Assembly: GCF_029167645.1 (NCBI RefSeq)
Contig: NZ_CP119147.1
Span: 4,110,501 to 4,174,500 of the forward strand
Length of the DNA stretch: 64,000 bases
Source: Streptomyces sp. AM 2-1-1
Lineage (GTDB): Bacteria; Actinomycetota; Actinomycetes; Streptomycetales; Streptomycetaceae
Reading direction: 5' to 3'
Below, piece after piece: positions 8,207 to 16,320 of the stretch. The position numbers and the translations under genes are program-made. Under the pieces are notes generated by a model that saw only the letters and a list, made by a program, of their open reading frames with translations, ran no database searches and had not been told where the DNA came from. The number at the start of each line of letters is the position of its first letter. The stretch's first letter is position 1.

Positions 8207-8527
8207 TCAGGGGGCGGCGTTGTGGTCCGGCCGACGGTGTCCGCGCTGCAGGGCGCGGGCGACCCAGTCGATGAAGAAGGCGTTGGCCAGGGCTCCGACG
8301 ACGATCGAGCCGAGGAAGACCGTGCCGCCGTCCGGCAGGGCGAGCAACAGGAAGAGGCTGGACGGGATGGTGGCGACGAACGGGATGACCCCCGCCATGG
8401 ACTCGTCGCCGGACGCGACCAACGCCCACCCGAGCAGGAGGGCGCAGCAGACGAGGTAGACCCGCGCCGCGAGGGTGCTGTAGACGCCGCGCAGCGGGCG
8501 GAAGAAGGATCGGCCTGGACCGGCCAT
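8207..8527 (-). CDS. Small three-TM membrane protein
   Basis: 106-aa integral membrane protein of unknown function. Three hydrophobic segments are visible: YLVCCALLLGWALVA (about 20-35), VIPFVATIPSSLFLLLAL (about 43-60) and FLGSIVVGALANAFFI (about 67-84). A basic N-terminus (GRSFFRPLRGV) and a His/Arg-rich tail flank them. The ATG at 8527 has GAGGAG about 8 nt upstream. The 230 bp between this gene and the lipase start hold only G-rich low-complexity sequence. It resembles small actinobacterial membrane proteins, but I do not recognise a characterised family. Confidence 0.7.
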   Translation of the reverse strand: MAGPGRSFFRPLRGVYSTLAARVYLVCCALLLGWALVASGDESMAGVIPFVATIPSSLFLLLALPDGGTVFLGSIVVGALANAFFIDWVARALQRGHRRPDHNAAP

Positions 8528-8710
8528 GGTGGAGGACTCCTCGGTGGTGACGGCCGCGGCGCGGCCGTACGGCGGACGTACGGGTGAGGGGTGCGGGTGC
8601 GGGCACGCGGGCACTGGCACACCAGTCAGGCGGGTGTGGGGGCTCCGGCACACGGGCGGGGGTACGGGCGCGCGCCGGGCGGGGCCGGCCCGGCGAGGAC
8701 GGGCGGGTGC

Positions 8711-9394
8711 TCAGGCGGGGGAGTGGGGCGGGTTCGGGTGGGCGAGCCCGAGGTCGTAGGCGAGGATGGTGGCCTGTACCCGGTCGCGGAGGCCGAGCTT
8801 GCGGAGCAACGCGTTCACGTGGGATTTCACGGTGCCCACGGTGATGCCGAGGTGCTCGCCGATCTCGGTGTTGGTGAGTCCGGAGGCGATGAGGGTGAAG
8901 ACGTCGAGCTCACGGGCGGTCAGGTCGCTCAGCCGGCGGGGGGTGTCGGCGCCCGGCAGTCCGGAGCCCGGCACGGACGCGTAGTGGTTGATGAGCCTTC
9001 GGGTCGCGGAGGGTGCGAGGACGCTCTCCCGCGCGGCCACCACCCTGATGCCTTGCAGCAGTTCCTCCGGGTGCACGTCCTTGAGGAGGAAGCCGGAGGC
9101 CCCGGCGCGCAGCGCGTCGAAGACGTACGCGTCGAGGTCGAAGGTGGTCAGCACCAGGATGCGGGGCGCGTCCGGGGTGCCGGTGATGATCCGGGTGGCG
9201 GCGATGCCGTCGAGCTCCGGCATGCGGACGTCCATCAGGACGACGTCGGGTGCGAGTTCGGCGGCGAGGCGGACGGCCTCGGCTCCGTCGGCGGCCTCGC
9301 CGACGACCGTCATGTCGTCCTCGGCGTCGATGACGGCGGCGAACCCCGCCCGTACGATGCCCTGGTCGTCGACGACCAGCACTCTGAGACTCAT
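8711..9394 (-). CDS. NarL/LuxR-family response regulator
   Basis: 227-aa response regulator. The receiver domain (1-120) has the acidic pair DD (9-10), phosphoacceptor Asp55 in VVLMDVRMPELDG, Thr in LTTFD and Lys in FLLKDVHPEE. The C-terminal LuxR helix-turn-helix (about 160-220) begins LTARELDVFTLIASGLTNTEIG. It overlaps the histidine kinase gene by 4 bp (ATGA at 9391-9394), so sensor and regulator are co-translated as a two-component system. The ligand and regulon cannot be told from the sequence. Confidence 0.93.
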   Translation of the reverse strand: MSLRVLVVDDQGIVRAGFAAVIDAEDDMTVVGEAADGAEAVRLAAELAPDVVLMDVRMPELDGIAATRIITGTPDAPRILVLTTFDLDAYVFDALRAGASGFLLKDVHPEELLQGIRVVAARESVLAPSATRRLINHYASVPGSGLPGADTPRRLSDLTARELDVFTLIASGLTNTEIGEHLGITVGTVKSHVNALLRKLGLRDRVQATILAYDLGLAHPNPPHSPA

Positions 9395-11784
9395 CGTTCT
9401 TCCTTCTCGTCGTCCCGCCGCACGGCCGGGGGTGCGTACAGGGGTAGTCGGACGCGCAGCGGACCCGCCGGGTCGAGGGTGCACGAACCACCGATCGCTT
9501 CGGCGCGCTCGGTCAGTCGGCGGCCGAGAGCGGCGCGGGCGGTGTCCGGAACCCCGGTCGCCGTGAGCGTCAGCGCCTGGATGCTGTCGCCCGTGTCGCC
9601 CGTGTCGCCCGTGTCGCCCGTGGCGTCGCTGCCGTCGGTGGCGAACTCGACCACCATGGGCTGGTCGCCGCCGGCCGCGAGCACCGTCGCGCACGCATGG
9701 TAGGCAGCCAGGTCCACATGGGTGGGCAGCCGTCCCGGCATGCGGTCGGGCAGCCGTATCTCGACGTCCCGCCCGGTGGCCCGGAGCTGGTGGGCGAGGA
9801 GGTCGAGGGCCTGGAGGGTGGGCTGCGGCCGCAGTTCGGGTGCCGTCTCCGCGTCGCGGACCGTGTCGAGGAGGGCCCGCATCGCGGTGAGCGCCTCGCG
9901 GGCCCGTGCGGCGACCCCTTCGAGCCGGCCCGCTTCGGCCTCGGCCACCAGATCGACGGTGCGGGCCAGCACGGTGGTCTCCAGTCCCGCGGCGATCCGG
10001 CGGCGCTCGGCCCACGCGTCCCGCACCGCCTCCTCGGTCCAGGTGGCGAGCCCGGTCGCCTGCGCGTCGCGGGCGGCCCGTTCGCGCCTGCCCCGCAGGA
10101 CCCCGGCCCAGCGGGCCGCGCCGACCACGAGGGCCGCCTGGGCCGTCGCGGCCGCGAGGAGCATCCAGAGGGGCAGGCCGGTACCCCGGTGGACGACGGC
10201 GGCGGTGGTGGTGGCCGCGTGCACCCCCACGGCCACGAGCGCACCGGCCGGCAGGGGCGCGGGTGGACGGTTCCCCTCGTCGGGCGGTCCGGCGGTGGTC
10301 GCACCGGCGGTGACGGAGGCGATCACCGCACAGGTCGCGGCCATGCTGAGCAGCGGCGGCAGGAGAACCGGGCCGGTGTACGCGCCCGTGGCCATCGCCA
10401 CCGGCCAGAGCAGTGCCAGCGTGAGGACGACGCCCTGGGTGATGCCCGGCGAACGGTGCCGCCACAGCAGCGAGAGCGCCTGCGCCGAGGCGAGCAGCGC
10501 GAAGAGCACACCGGCGGACACGTGCTGGCTGTTCGACGCCGTGTGGTCCGGACGGATGACGAGCAGCGGAAGGAAGGGCTGGAGGACGAGCCCTGCCGCC
10601 GCCACCGTCTGGGCGACGCGGTACTCCCGCGACGCGGACCGCTCCGTCGGGGTGGCGGTGTCCCGGCCGGGCAGCACCGCGCGTACCTCCCAGCCGCCCT
10701 CGGCCGTCGGGCCGCTGGTCAGGGTGCCGCCGGCCTCACGTGCCCGGGAGCGCAGGAAGCCCTGGCCGCGTCCTGACCCGAGGCCGGCGCCGTGCGCCGC
10801 CACCCCTGCGGGCGACGGTCCGCTCGTGACCACCAGCTCCGTACGGGCGTCGCCGTAGCGGCACCGTACGGTCGTGGGGGCTCCGGGCGCGTGCCGCGCC
10901 ACGTTGGTGAGGGCCTCGCGCAGGATGCCGTACACCGCGTCCGCGACGGCGCCGTCCGGTAGCGGGTCGATCGCGCACTCCACCCGTTCCCCCAACCGGG
11001 AGAACCCGGCGACCAGCCCTCGCAGGCGTTCCTGCGGTGAGGGGAGCTGGTCCCGCGAGGGTGCCGGGGCGCGTACGGCGCCCAGGGCCCGGGTCACCTC
11101 GCGGCCCGTCTCGGCGGCGAACTCCAGCGCCTCGCCCACCATCTCGGGGCGGCGCCCCCGCAGTCCGAGCGCCGCGCCCGCCGTGACGACGACCGCCGTC
11201 AGGTGGTGGGCGCTGACGTCGTGCAACTCCCTCTCCATGCGCCGCCGTTCGACTGCGGGCAGTCGATGCCGCTCGATCTCCGCGCGCTTCGACCGCCGCT
11301 CGGCGGCCTGCCGTGCCCGGCGGGCCCGCCGGGTCATCAGGCCGGCGGCACAGACGACGGCGTAGAGCGCGGTCGTCAGGACGAGGTCGAGCCCGTTCCG
11401 GTCGCTGAGGCGGTGCAGGGTGATCTGGTAAATGAACTGCCATGCGGCGAGCGCCAGTACGCACAACGCGGCGGTGTACGTGTCGCGGCGGAGCGCCACG
11501 GTGAAGAGGGCCAGCGCGACACCCGCCGTCCCGAGCACCGCCACCGCACCCACGGGCAGCGGTCCCGCCCCCAGCGCACAGGCGGCGGCGACCACCACGA
11601 GGGCGGCCACCGGCCGGGTGCGGCGGAGGCAGAGAGCGGCCGTCACCAGGCCGGCGACCAGGGCCGCCACCAGAAGGGCGGACCCGGCCGGGACGGTCCC
11701 GCGGAGCAGCGCCACGCCTGGCCACACCGCGGCCTGGGCGCAGATCAGCAGGAGCGGGAGCAACCGCTCGTCGTTTCGTCTCAT
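9391..11784 (-). CDS. Histidine kinase with a second, degenerate kinase half
   Basis: 797-aa membrane sensor kinase, about twice the usual size. The first half has 4-5 TM segments (about 10-150), a HisKA_3 box RRMERELHDVSAHH with His188, and an ATPase domain (LREALTNVARHAPG, then GAGLGSGRGQGFLRSRA). A second set of TM segments follows (about 385-500), then a helical pair RRRIAAGLETTVLART that aligns with the H-box but has no His, and a truncated ATPase-like tail (LTERAEAIGGSCTLDPAGPLRVRLPL). The second half probably regulates or dimerises rather than phosphorylates. A 9-bp tandem repeat at 9586-9621 encodes GDTGDTGDTGD. Confidence 0.88.
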   Translation of the reverse strand: MRRNDERLLPLLLICAQAAVWPGVALLRGTVPAGSALLVAALVAGLVTAALCLRRTRPVAALVVVAAACALGAGPLPVGAVAVLGTAGVALALFTVALRRDTYTAALCVLALAAWQFIYQITLHRLSDRNGLDLVLTTALYAVVCAAGLMTRRARRARQAAERRSKRAEIERHRLPAVERRRMERELHDVSAHHLTAVVVTAGAALGLRGRRPEMVGEALEFAAETGREVTRALGAVRAPAPSRDQLPSPQERLRGLVAGFSRLGERVECAIDPLPDGAVADAVYGILREALTNVARHAPGAPTTVRCRYGDARTELVVTSGPSPAGVAAHGAGLGSGRGQGFLRSRAREAGGTLTSGPTAEGGWEVRAVLPGRDTATPTERSASREYRVAQTVAAAGLVLQPFLPLLVIRPDHTASNSQHVSAGVLFALLASAQALSLLWRHRSPGITQGVVLTLALLWPVAMATGAYTGPVLLPPLLSMAATCAVIASVTAGATTAGPPDEGNRPPAPLPAGALVAVGVHAATTTAAVVHRGTGLPLWMLLAAATAQAALVVGAARWAGVLRGRRERAARDAQATGLATWTEEAVRDAWAERRRIAAGLETTVLARTVDLVAEAEAGRLEGVAARAREALTAMRALLDTVRDAETAPELRPQPTLQALDLLAHQLRATGRDVEIRLPDRMPGRLPTHVDLAAYHACATVLAAGGDQPMVVEFATDGSDATGDTGDTGDTGDSIQALTLTATGVPDTARAALGRRLTERAEAIGGSCTLDPAGPLRVRLPLYAPPAVRRDDEKEER
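9586..9621. repeat. 9-bp tandem repeat, 4 copies
   Basis: Four perfect copies of GTCGCCCGT inside the histidine kinase gene, encoding a Gly-Asp-Thr repeat in the degenerate C-terminal half. Confidence 0.9.
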
Positions 11785-12084
11785 GACAGTTCACAGGCTA
11801 TGACCGCAGGTGAGCGGCCTCCTCCGGCTGGAGGAGGAACCCGTTCTCTTACCAGGGGTGGAGAGGCCGTACCCCTGGTTCGAGACGCGTCTCGTGCCGC
11901 GGCGTGAGGACGGGGTGAGGCTCCGGACCTAGGCTCGAACCCATCGGGAGAGGGACAGTTCACCGGGTCTCCGGCGCTCTCCCGGCCATCGATCCGTTCG
12001 CCGGCGCTCCGTCGGCGGACCTACCGATGGACTGTCGATACGTCCATCGATTCATCCAGCATGTTCCGACTTCGGGGGATCACC
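11785..12084. promoter_or_regulatory. Divergent control region with two adjacent palindromes
   Basis: 300 bp between the divergent kinase and secreted-protein genes, no ORF of its own. ACCAGGGGT / ACCCCTGGT (11851-11859, 11871-11879) is an inverted repeat with an 11-bp gap, and one base later CGAGACGCGTCTCG (11881-11894) is a perfect 14-bp palindrome. A TAGGCT -10-like box lies near 11929-11934. These look like operators for an unknown regulator, possibly the adjacent response regulator. Confidence 0.45.
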
Positions 12085-12537
12085 ATGTCCAAGCGCGTTC
12101 TCGTTCCGTCTCTCATCGGTGCCGTCGTGATCGGCGCGGTCGCGGCCGGCGGCTACGCGATGGCCTCCGGCCCGACCGAGCCGACGGTGAAGAGCGGTTC
12201 GGCCCACTACACCGCTCCGGGCCCGCGGGGCGCGGGCACGTTCACCTACACCGCGGACGTCACCGACGATTCGGGGTTGCGGAGCCTCAAGGTCATCGCC
12301 TGGCCCAAGAGTTCGAAGCTCGCCCCGACCGAGGCGGAGCTGCGGCTCGTGGACGGGGCGGCGTGCCGCGCCACCTCGGACGAGACCGCGCACTGCACCT
12401 ACACGCCGGCGGTGACCGGGCAGGAGGCGGCCGGACTGCCCGGCGGTACCTGGTACGTGTCGGTACTGGCCACGGCGGAGGACGGGGACACGACGTTCGT
12501 GCCCCGCGCGGCCACCTTCGAGGTCACCGGCCGCTGA
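12085..12537 (+). CDS. Small secreted protein, Ig/CalX-like fold, possibly DUF5707
   Basis: 150-aa exported protein. A signal peptide or signal anchor (MSKRVLVPSLIGAVVIGAVAAGG, cleavage near YAMASG) precedes a beta-rich domain of about 115 residues (FTYTADVTDDSGLRSLKVIAWP, later TWYVSVLATAEDG) with two Cys (AACRAT, AHCTYT). It resembles the DUF5707 family of small Streptomyces secreted proteins, though I assign that from memory only. ATG 12085 is preferred over ATG 12061 because GGGGGA lies 6-11 nt upstream and the signal peptide starts there. Immediately after its stop a 14-bp tandem repeat array begins. Confidence 0.7.
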   Translation: MSKRVLVPSLIGAVVIGAVAAGGYAMASGPTEPTVKSGSAHYTAPGPRGAGTFTYTADVTDDSGLRSLKVIAWPKSSKLAPTEAELRLVDGAACRATSDETAHCTYTPAVTGQEAAGLPGGTWYVSVLATAEDGDTTFVPRAATFEVTGR

Positions 12538-12540
12538 GCC

Positions 12541-12735
12541 GGATCCGCCGAGCCGGATCCGCTGAGCCGGATCCGCCGTGCTGGATCCGCTGAGCCGGAT
12601 CCGCCGTGCTGGATCCGCTGAGCCGGATCCGCCGAGCCGGATCCGCCGAGCCGGATCCGCCGAGCCGGATCCGCCGAGCCGGATCCGCCGAGCCGGATCC
12701 GCCGAGCCGGATCCGCCGAGCGGGATCCGCCTACC
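12541..12735. repeat. 14-bp tandem repeat array, about 13.5 copies
   Basis: Thirteen full units plus a partial one of GGATCCGCCGAGCC (from 12541, one every 14 bp). Variants GCTGAGCC and GCCGTGCT alternate in the first six units; units from 12625 are nearly identical. Each unit contains the palindrome CGGATCCG. It fills the space between the secreted-protein stop and the convergent NlpC/P60 gene. Confidence 0.93.
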
Positions 12736-12789
12736 GAGGCCTCCCCCGGGGCGGACCGTCCTGGGGGAGGGACGGCGGAGCCCGCTGCG

Positions 12790-13818
12790 TCAGATGCGGA
12801 CCGCGCCGTAGAAGCTGCCGATGGTGCCCATCGACTCGTACCGGACGTACGCGCCCGGGTAGGGGGCGTGCAGCACGGAGCCGCCGCCCGCGTAGATGCC
12901 CACGTGGCTGTTGCCGTTGAAGAAGACCAGGTCACCGGGTTTGAGCGCGCTCTGCGAGACGTGGGTGCCCTGGTTGATCTGGCTGTACGTGGTGCGGGTG
13001 ATCTGCACGCCGGCCTGGAGGTACGCCCACTGGGTCAGCCCCGAGCAGTCGAACGAGTTCGGGCCCGTGGTGACGGAGTGCGAGTACGGCATGCCGATCC
13101 GGGTGGCCGCGGCCTGGAGCGCGGCGGCGCCGAGTCCGGACGCGGGTGCCTCGTTGCCGAGGTCGACCCGGCTGCCGGCGTCACGGCTCGCGCGCTGCTC
13201 GGTCTCGGCGATCTTCGCGCGCTCGGCGGCGGTCAGGGTGTTCAGCAGGTGCTGGGCGGCGGCCAGCTTGCTCTGGGCTTCCTTCTTGTTCTTGCCGAGC
13301 GTCTCGCGGACGGTCGTCAGCTCGCCGAGCTTGCCCTGGGCCTCCTTGCGCTGCTGCGCCAGGGTGCGCTGCTTGGACTGGATCTTCTCCAGCGACTCGG
13401 CCTGCTTGGCGGTGAGGCTGTCCAGCGCCGAAGCCTGGTCGAGGAAGTCGTCCGGGTCCGAGGAGAAGAAGAGCTGCACGGAGGGGTCGATGCCGCCGCT
13501 GCGGTACTGCGCGGTGGCGATCGAACCGAGCTCACCGCGCAGGGCGTTCAGCTCGTCCTGCTCGCGGGCGACCTTGTCCTGGATCGCGTCGACCTGCCCC
13601 TTGAGCTTGTCCTGCTGCTCCTTGGCGCCCTTGTACTTCTCGGAGGCCTGCTCGGCCTCCTCGTACAGCTTGTCGACCTTCGCCTTGACCTCGCTCTTGG
13701 TCGGCTTGGGGTCGGCGTGGGCCGCCTGGGAGGTCAGGGCGACGGCCGCGGCGGCGGTCGCGGTGAGCACGGTCACACGGGCGCGGCTCGGATGCTTGGG
13801 ACGACGGTGGGACGCCAC
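12790..13818 (-). CDS. Secreted NlpC/P60 peptidoglycan endopeptidase
   Basis: 342-aa cell-wall hydrolase of the RipA/CwlO-like type. A signal peptide (to about AHADP, residue 36) is followed by a long coiled-coil region (about 40-215, rich in Glu/Lys/Gln), then an NlpC/P60 domain with catalytic Cys258 in FDCSGL, His305 in GNSHVGIY and the third polar residue His317 in LHAPYPG. Such enzymes cut between D-Glu and meso/LL-DAP in stem peptides; the coiled coil keeps them autoinhibited or recruits activators. The ATG at 13818 follows GGAG. A candidate c-di-AMP riboswitch precedes it, as known for Streptomyces wall hydrolase genes. Confidence 0.92.
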   Translation of the reverse strand: MASHRRPKHPSRARVTVLTATAAAAVALTSQAAHADPKPTKSEVKAKVDKLYEEAEQASEKYKGAKEQQDKLKGQVDAIQDKVAREQDELNALRGELGSIATAQYRSGGIDPSVQLFFSSDPDDFLDQASALDSLTAKQAESLEKIQSKQRTLAQQRKEAQGKLGELTTVRETLGKNKKEAQSKLAAAQHLLNTLTAAERAKIAETEQRASRDAGSRVDLGNEAPASGLGAAALQAAATRIGMPYSHSVTTGPNSFDCSGLTQWAYLQAGVQITRTTYSQINQGTHVSQSALKPGDLVFFNGNSHVGIYAGGGSVLHAPYPGAYVRYESMGTIGSFYGAVRI

Positions 13819-13829
13819 GGAGGCGAGCT

Positions 13830-13985
13830 CCTTTTCATCGAGCCGCCCACCGGGCCGTGCAGGGCGGAATCCCCGGCTCCCCGCACGTCACGGACACGAC
13901 GGCATCTTCGCTTTCACCCGGGTGGGTGGTTGGTCGTGCGAAGGTTCGAGACCTGACTTTAGTGACCATCCTGTGATGGGAGCAA
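13830..13985 (-). promoter_or_regulatory. Candidate ydaO-type c-di-AMP riboswitch
   Basis: Leader of the NlpC/P60 gene. Read on the minus strand it contains the pairing ACCCACCCGGGTGAA with the GGGTGAA box, then GGGGAGCCGGGGATTCCG, which resemble the conserved ydaO elements GGGUGAAuc and GGGGAacC...AAUCCG. The structured, GC-rich leader directly before an NlpC/P60 gene is the classical actinobacterial context. I judged this by eye; the boundaries are approximate. Confidence 0.5.
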
Positions 13986-14049
13986 TCTCCGCAGGAGAAA
14001 TTGCGGTGTGCGGGGTGTTTGTTCACCCACCGCCCACGCCCGGTCATCA

Positions 14050-14478
14050 CTACGTGACAGTTCGTCCTGGGCCTTCGCGGGGTGTGAGCGCCCCGAGCGA
14101 GCGGTAGTAGGCGATCTTCTCCCTCAAATGCGCCCGTTGACCGAGAAGTTCGGCCAGTCGGTGCTCCACCTGGACGTCGTGCGCCTCCAGTGCGGCCAGC
14201 CGCTGCGGCACGGTTCCGTCGCCGGCCCTGGCCAGCTCGGCGTAGCTCCGCATGTCCGCGATGGGCATCCCCGTCTCGCGCAGGCAGCGCAGCACCGCGA
14301 GCCACTCCAGGTCGCCGGGGGAGTAGCGCCGGTGGCCGCTCGCCGAGCGGGCCACCGGGCCCAGCAGCCCGATGCGGTCGTAGTACCGCAGGGTGTCCAG
14401 GGTGAACCCGGTCCTCGCGGCGGTCTCGGCGGGGGTGAATAACGCGGCGGTCGCCGACTCTGCTTCCATACGGGCCAT
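14050..14478 (-). CDS. MerR-family transcriptional regulator
   Basis: 142-aa regulator. N-terminal winged helix FTPAETAARTGFTLDTLRYYDRIGLLG with the wing GHRRYSPGDL, followed by a dimerisation helix (DVQVEHRLAELLGQRAHLREKIAYYRSL). There are no metal-binding cysteines, so it is likely of the AHK/AKR type that responds to organic or stress signals. It is divergent from an aldo/keto reductase gene, with a MerR-type spacer palindrome between them, so it probably controls that gene. ATG 14478 is chosen; ATG 14469 is an in-frame alternative. Confidence 0.87.
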   Translation of the reverse strand: MARMEAESATAALFTPAETAARTGFTLDTLRYYDRIGLLGPVARSASGHRRYSPGDLEWLAVLRCLRETGMPIADMRSYAELARAGDGTVPQRLAALEAHDVQVEHRLAELLGQRAHLREKIAYYRSLGALTPREGPGRTVT

Positions 14479-14592
14479 TCTGCCGCCGGGAGGGAGTGGG
14501 CACCGCCACGGCGGGGCGCGCGACGGGGGTGTGCGGGGGTGCGCGTACGGCAGCGCGCGCGGGGGTGCGTGAGCCGGTGCACGGGACGGAGC

Positions 14593-14613
14593 TTGACCCG
14601 GAGCGCGCTCCGG
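14593..14613 (+). promoter_or_regulatory. MerR-type operator in the aldo/keto reductase promoter
   Basis: TTGACC (-35-like, 14593-14598) runs directly into the perfect 16-bp palindrome CCGGAGCGCGCTCCGG (14598-14613). MerR regulators bind such dyads in an over-long spacer immediately after the -35 box. It is located between the divergent merR-type gene and the reductase gene; a matching -10 is not obvious. Confidence 0.6.
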
Positions 14614-14687
14614 ATGTGAGCGTGGGCCGCGTCCACCCCTTCACCACCCACGTCATACTCGCCCCTCTCATGATCCGAGGAGACCCC

Positions 14688-15683
14688 GTGCGCCATCACC
14701 GCATCGGAGACCGGAACGTCAGTGTCCTCTGCCTGGGCGCCATGCCCTTCGGCGCGCGGATCGACGAGGAGACTTCCTTCGCCCTGCTCGACCGGTTCGT
14801 CGAGCGCGGCGGCAACTTCATCGACACGGCCGACAACTACTGCTTCTGGATCGACGGTTGTACGGGAGACGAGAGCGAGACGCTCCTCGGCCGCTGGTTC
14901 GCCCGGCGCGGCAACCGGGACGAGGTGGTCCTCGCGAGCAAACTCGGCGGCCGCCCCGTGGACGCGCACGGTACGGACGGCGGGGCGGACGTCCTGGAGG
15001 GCCTGTCGGCGCCCGCCGTCCGGAAGGCGTTCAAAGGCAGTCTCGAACGTCTCGGTACCGAGCGCGTGGACCTGCTCTACCGGCACGTGGACGACCCGCG
15101 GACGCCCCTGGAGGAGACCGTGCGCGTCTTCGGCGAGCTGATCGCGAGCGGCGCCGTCGGCATGGCCGGCGTCAGCAACCTGACCGCCGGGCGACTGCGG
15201 GCCGGCGAGGAGGCGGCCACCGCCCTCGGCCTGCCCGGCGCCCTCGCGCTCCAGCAGCGGCACACGTACCTCCGGCCCCTGCCCGGTACGGACTTCGGGG
15301 TCCAGCGGTACGCCGACGAGGCGGTCCTCGACGAGGTCCGCCGCAGGCCGGAGCTGACCCTGCTCGCCTACACCGCACTCCTCGACGGGGCCTACTCCAA
15401 CCCGGCCAAGCCGCTCCCCGCCCCGTACGACCACCCCGTCTCCCGGCAGCAGATGGCGGCACTGCACGAAGTGGCCCGCGAGAGCGGCGCCACCGTCAAC
15501 CAGGTGGTCTACGCCTGGATGCTGGGCGGCGACCCGGTCGCCCTGCCCGTGATCGGTGTCTCCACCCTCGGACAGCTCGACGAGGCCCTGGACGCGGTGG
15601 ACGTCGAACTCAGCAGTGATCAGCGCGCGTTGCTGGACGCGGCACGGGCGGAGCCGCTGCCCCTCTCTCAGCCTGTCTTTTAA
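14688..15683 (+). CDS. Aldo/keto reductase
   Basis: 331-aa NADPH-dependent oxidoreductase with a TIM-barrel fold. Seen: RNVSVLCLGAMPFG at the N-terminus, FIDTADNY with the catalytic Asp/Tyr, VLASKLGG with the Lys and YRHVDDP with the His; the coenzyme-binding end PVIGVSTLGQLDEAL is typical of the family. GTG 14688 is chosen since GAGGAG at 14677-14682 gives good spacing; the upstream ATG at 14670 lies within this leader. The divergent MerR regulator and operator imply induction by an aldehyde, ketone or redox stress. The substrate is unknown. Confidence 0.9.
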   Translation: MRHHRIGDRNVSVLCLGAMPFGARIDEETSFALLDRFVERGGNFIDTADNYCFWIDGCTGDESETLLGRWFARRGNRDEVVLASKLGGRPVDAHGTDGGADVLEGLSAPAVRKAFKGSLERLGTERVDLLYRHVDDPRTPLEETVRVFGELIASGAVGMAGVSNLTAGRLRAGEEAATALGLPGALALQQRHTYLRPLPGTDFGVQRYADEAVLDEVRRRPELTLLAYTALLDGAYSNPAKPLPAPYDHPVSRQQMAALHEVARESGATVNQVVYAWMLGGDPVALPVIGVSTLGQLDEALDAVDVELSSDQRALLDAARAEPLPLSQPVF

Positions 15684-15734
15684 CCTCTGTGCGCTTGTGT
15701 CTGCGGGTCCCTCTCGGTAGGGCGCGGTTTCTGA

Positions 15735-16172
15735 TCACGTGGAAGGGGAGAGCTGTGCGCGCACCCATTCGGGATCGGGGTTGGTGTGCGACCGGCCCGC
15801 CGCGACGACGGTCGGCACGGTCTCGTTGCCGTCGTTGGCTGCTCTCACCGCTGCGGCTCCTGCCGGGTCGCGCCAGATGTTGACCCAGTGCAACTGGCGG
15901 GCGCTACGGCCCAGCCGGATGCGCAGTCGTATGCAGTACTTGCAGCCCGGCCGCCAGAAGACGACCGGTCGGCCGTCGACCGCGCTGCGGCGTTGCGCCT
16001 CCCGCGCACTGATCGACCTCGGGAAGAACAGGGGTGAGTTCACGCCGGCGAGCGCCAGGAACGCCGGCAGGAGTGCTGCGGCTGTGCCGGGGCTCCCCTT
16101 GAAGATCTGCCCAGTCGCGACGGCTGAGCCGCTGAGCACGAGCAGCATCGGCAGGATCCAAGCGCGCATCAT
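15735..16172 (-). CDS. Membrane-anchored glutaredoxin/mycoredoxin-like protein
   Basis: 145-aa protein. Two hydrophobic N-terminal segments (AWILPMLLVLSGSAVATG and AAALLPAFLALAGVNSPLFF) precede a glutaredoxin-like domain (about 65-140) with the redox motif CKYC in VVFWRPGCKYCIRLR and the cis-Pro motif ETVPTVV. Mycoredoxins reduce mycothiol mixed disulfides in actinobacteria; this one would act at the inner face of the membrane. The start is taken as ATG 16172, with a TAGCCT -10 box (16181-16186 read on the minus strand) 8 nt away, i.e. leaderless. ATG 16169 is the alternative. Confidence 0.82.
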   Translation of the reverse strand: MMRAWILPMLLVLSGSAVATGQIFKGSPGTAAALLPAFLALAGVNSPLFFPRSISAREAQRRSAVDGRPVVFWRPGCKYCIRLRIRLGRSARQLHWVNIWRDPAGAAAVRAANDGNETVPTVVAAGRSHTNPDPEWVRAQLSPST

Positions 16173-16183
16173 GGTGATGCAGG

Positions 16184-16310
16184 CTACCGATGAGTCGTGC
16201 CCTCGGTGTCGCTCATCTCCGGGCGGGCCCCGGCTCGCAGCAGAGCGTTGATCCGGATGCTGTCCCCGAACGTTGCCGCCGCGACGAGTTCCTTGGACAG
16301 TTTCTTCTGC
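16184..16310 (-). pseudogene. Ankyrin-repeat protein N-terminal fragment
   Basis: About 40 codons read KKLSKELVAAATFGDSIR then INALLRAGARPEMSDTEG, the start of an ankyrin repeat protein (AAxFGDxxRIxALLxAGAxP). The frame ends at a TAG (16184-16186) after one repeat, and its upstream part fuses at about 16310-16320 with an IS transposase fragment. No start codon of its own is evident. It is a remnant. Confidence 0.6.
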
Positions 16311-16320
16311 CGCCGTCTGT

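Noticed and set aside
8527..8711. Possible small gene between the response regulator and the small membrane protein
   Set aside because: Only G/C-rich low-complexity sequence, no ribosome-binding site plus ORF combination.
12541..12735. The 14-bp repeat array considered as a CRISPR
   Set aside because: There are no spacers: units are head-to-tail and no cas genes are near.
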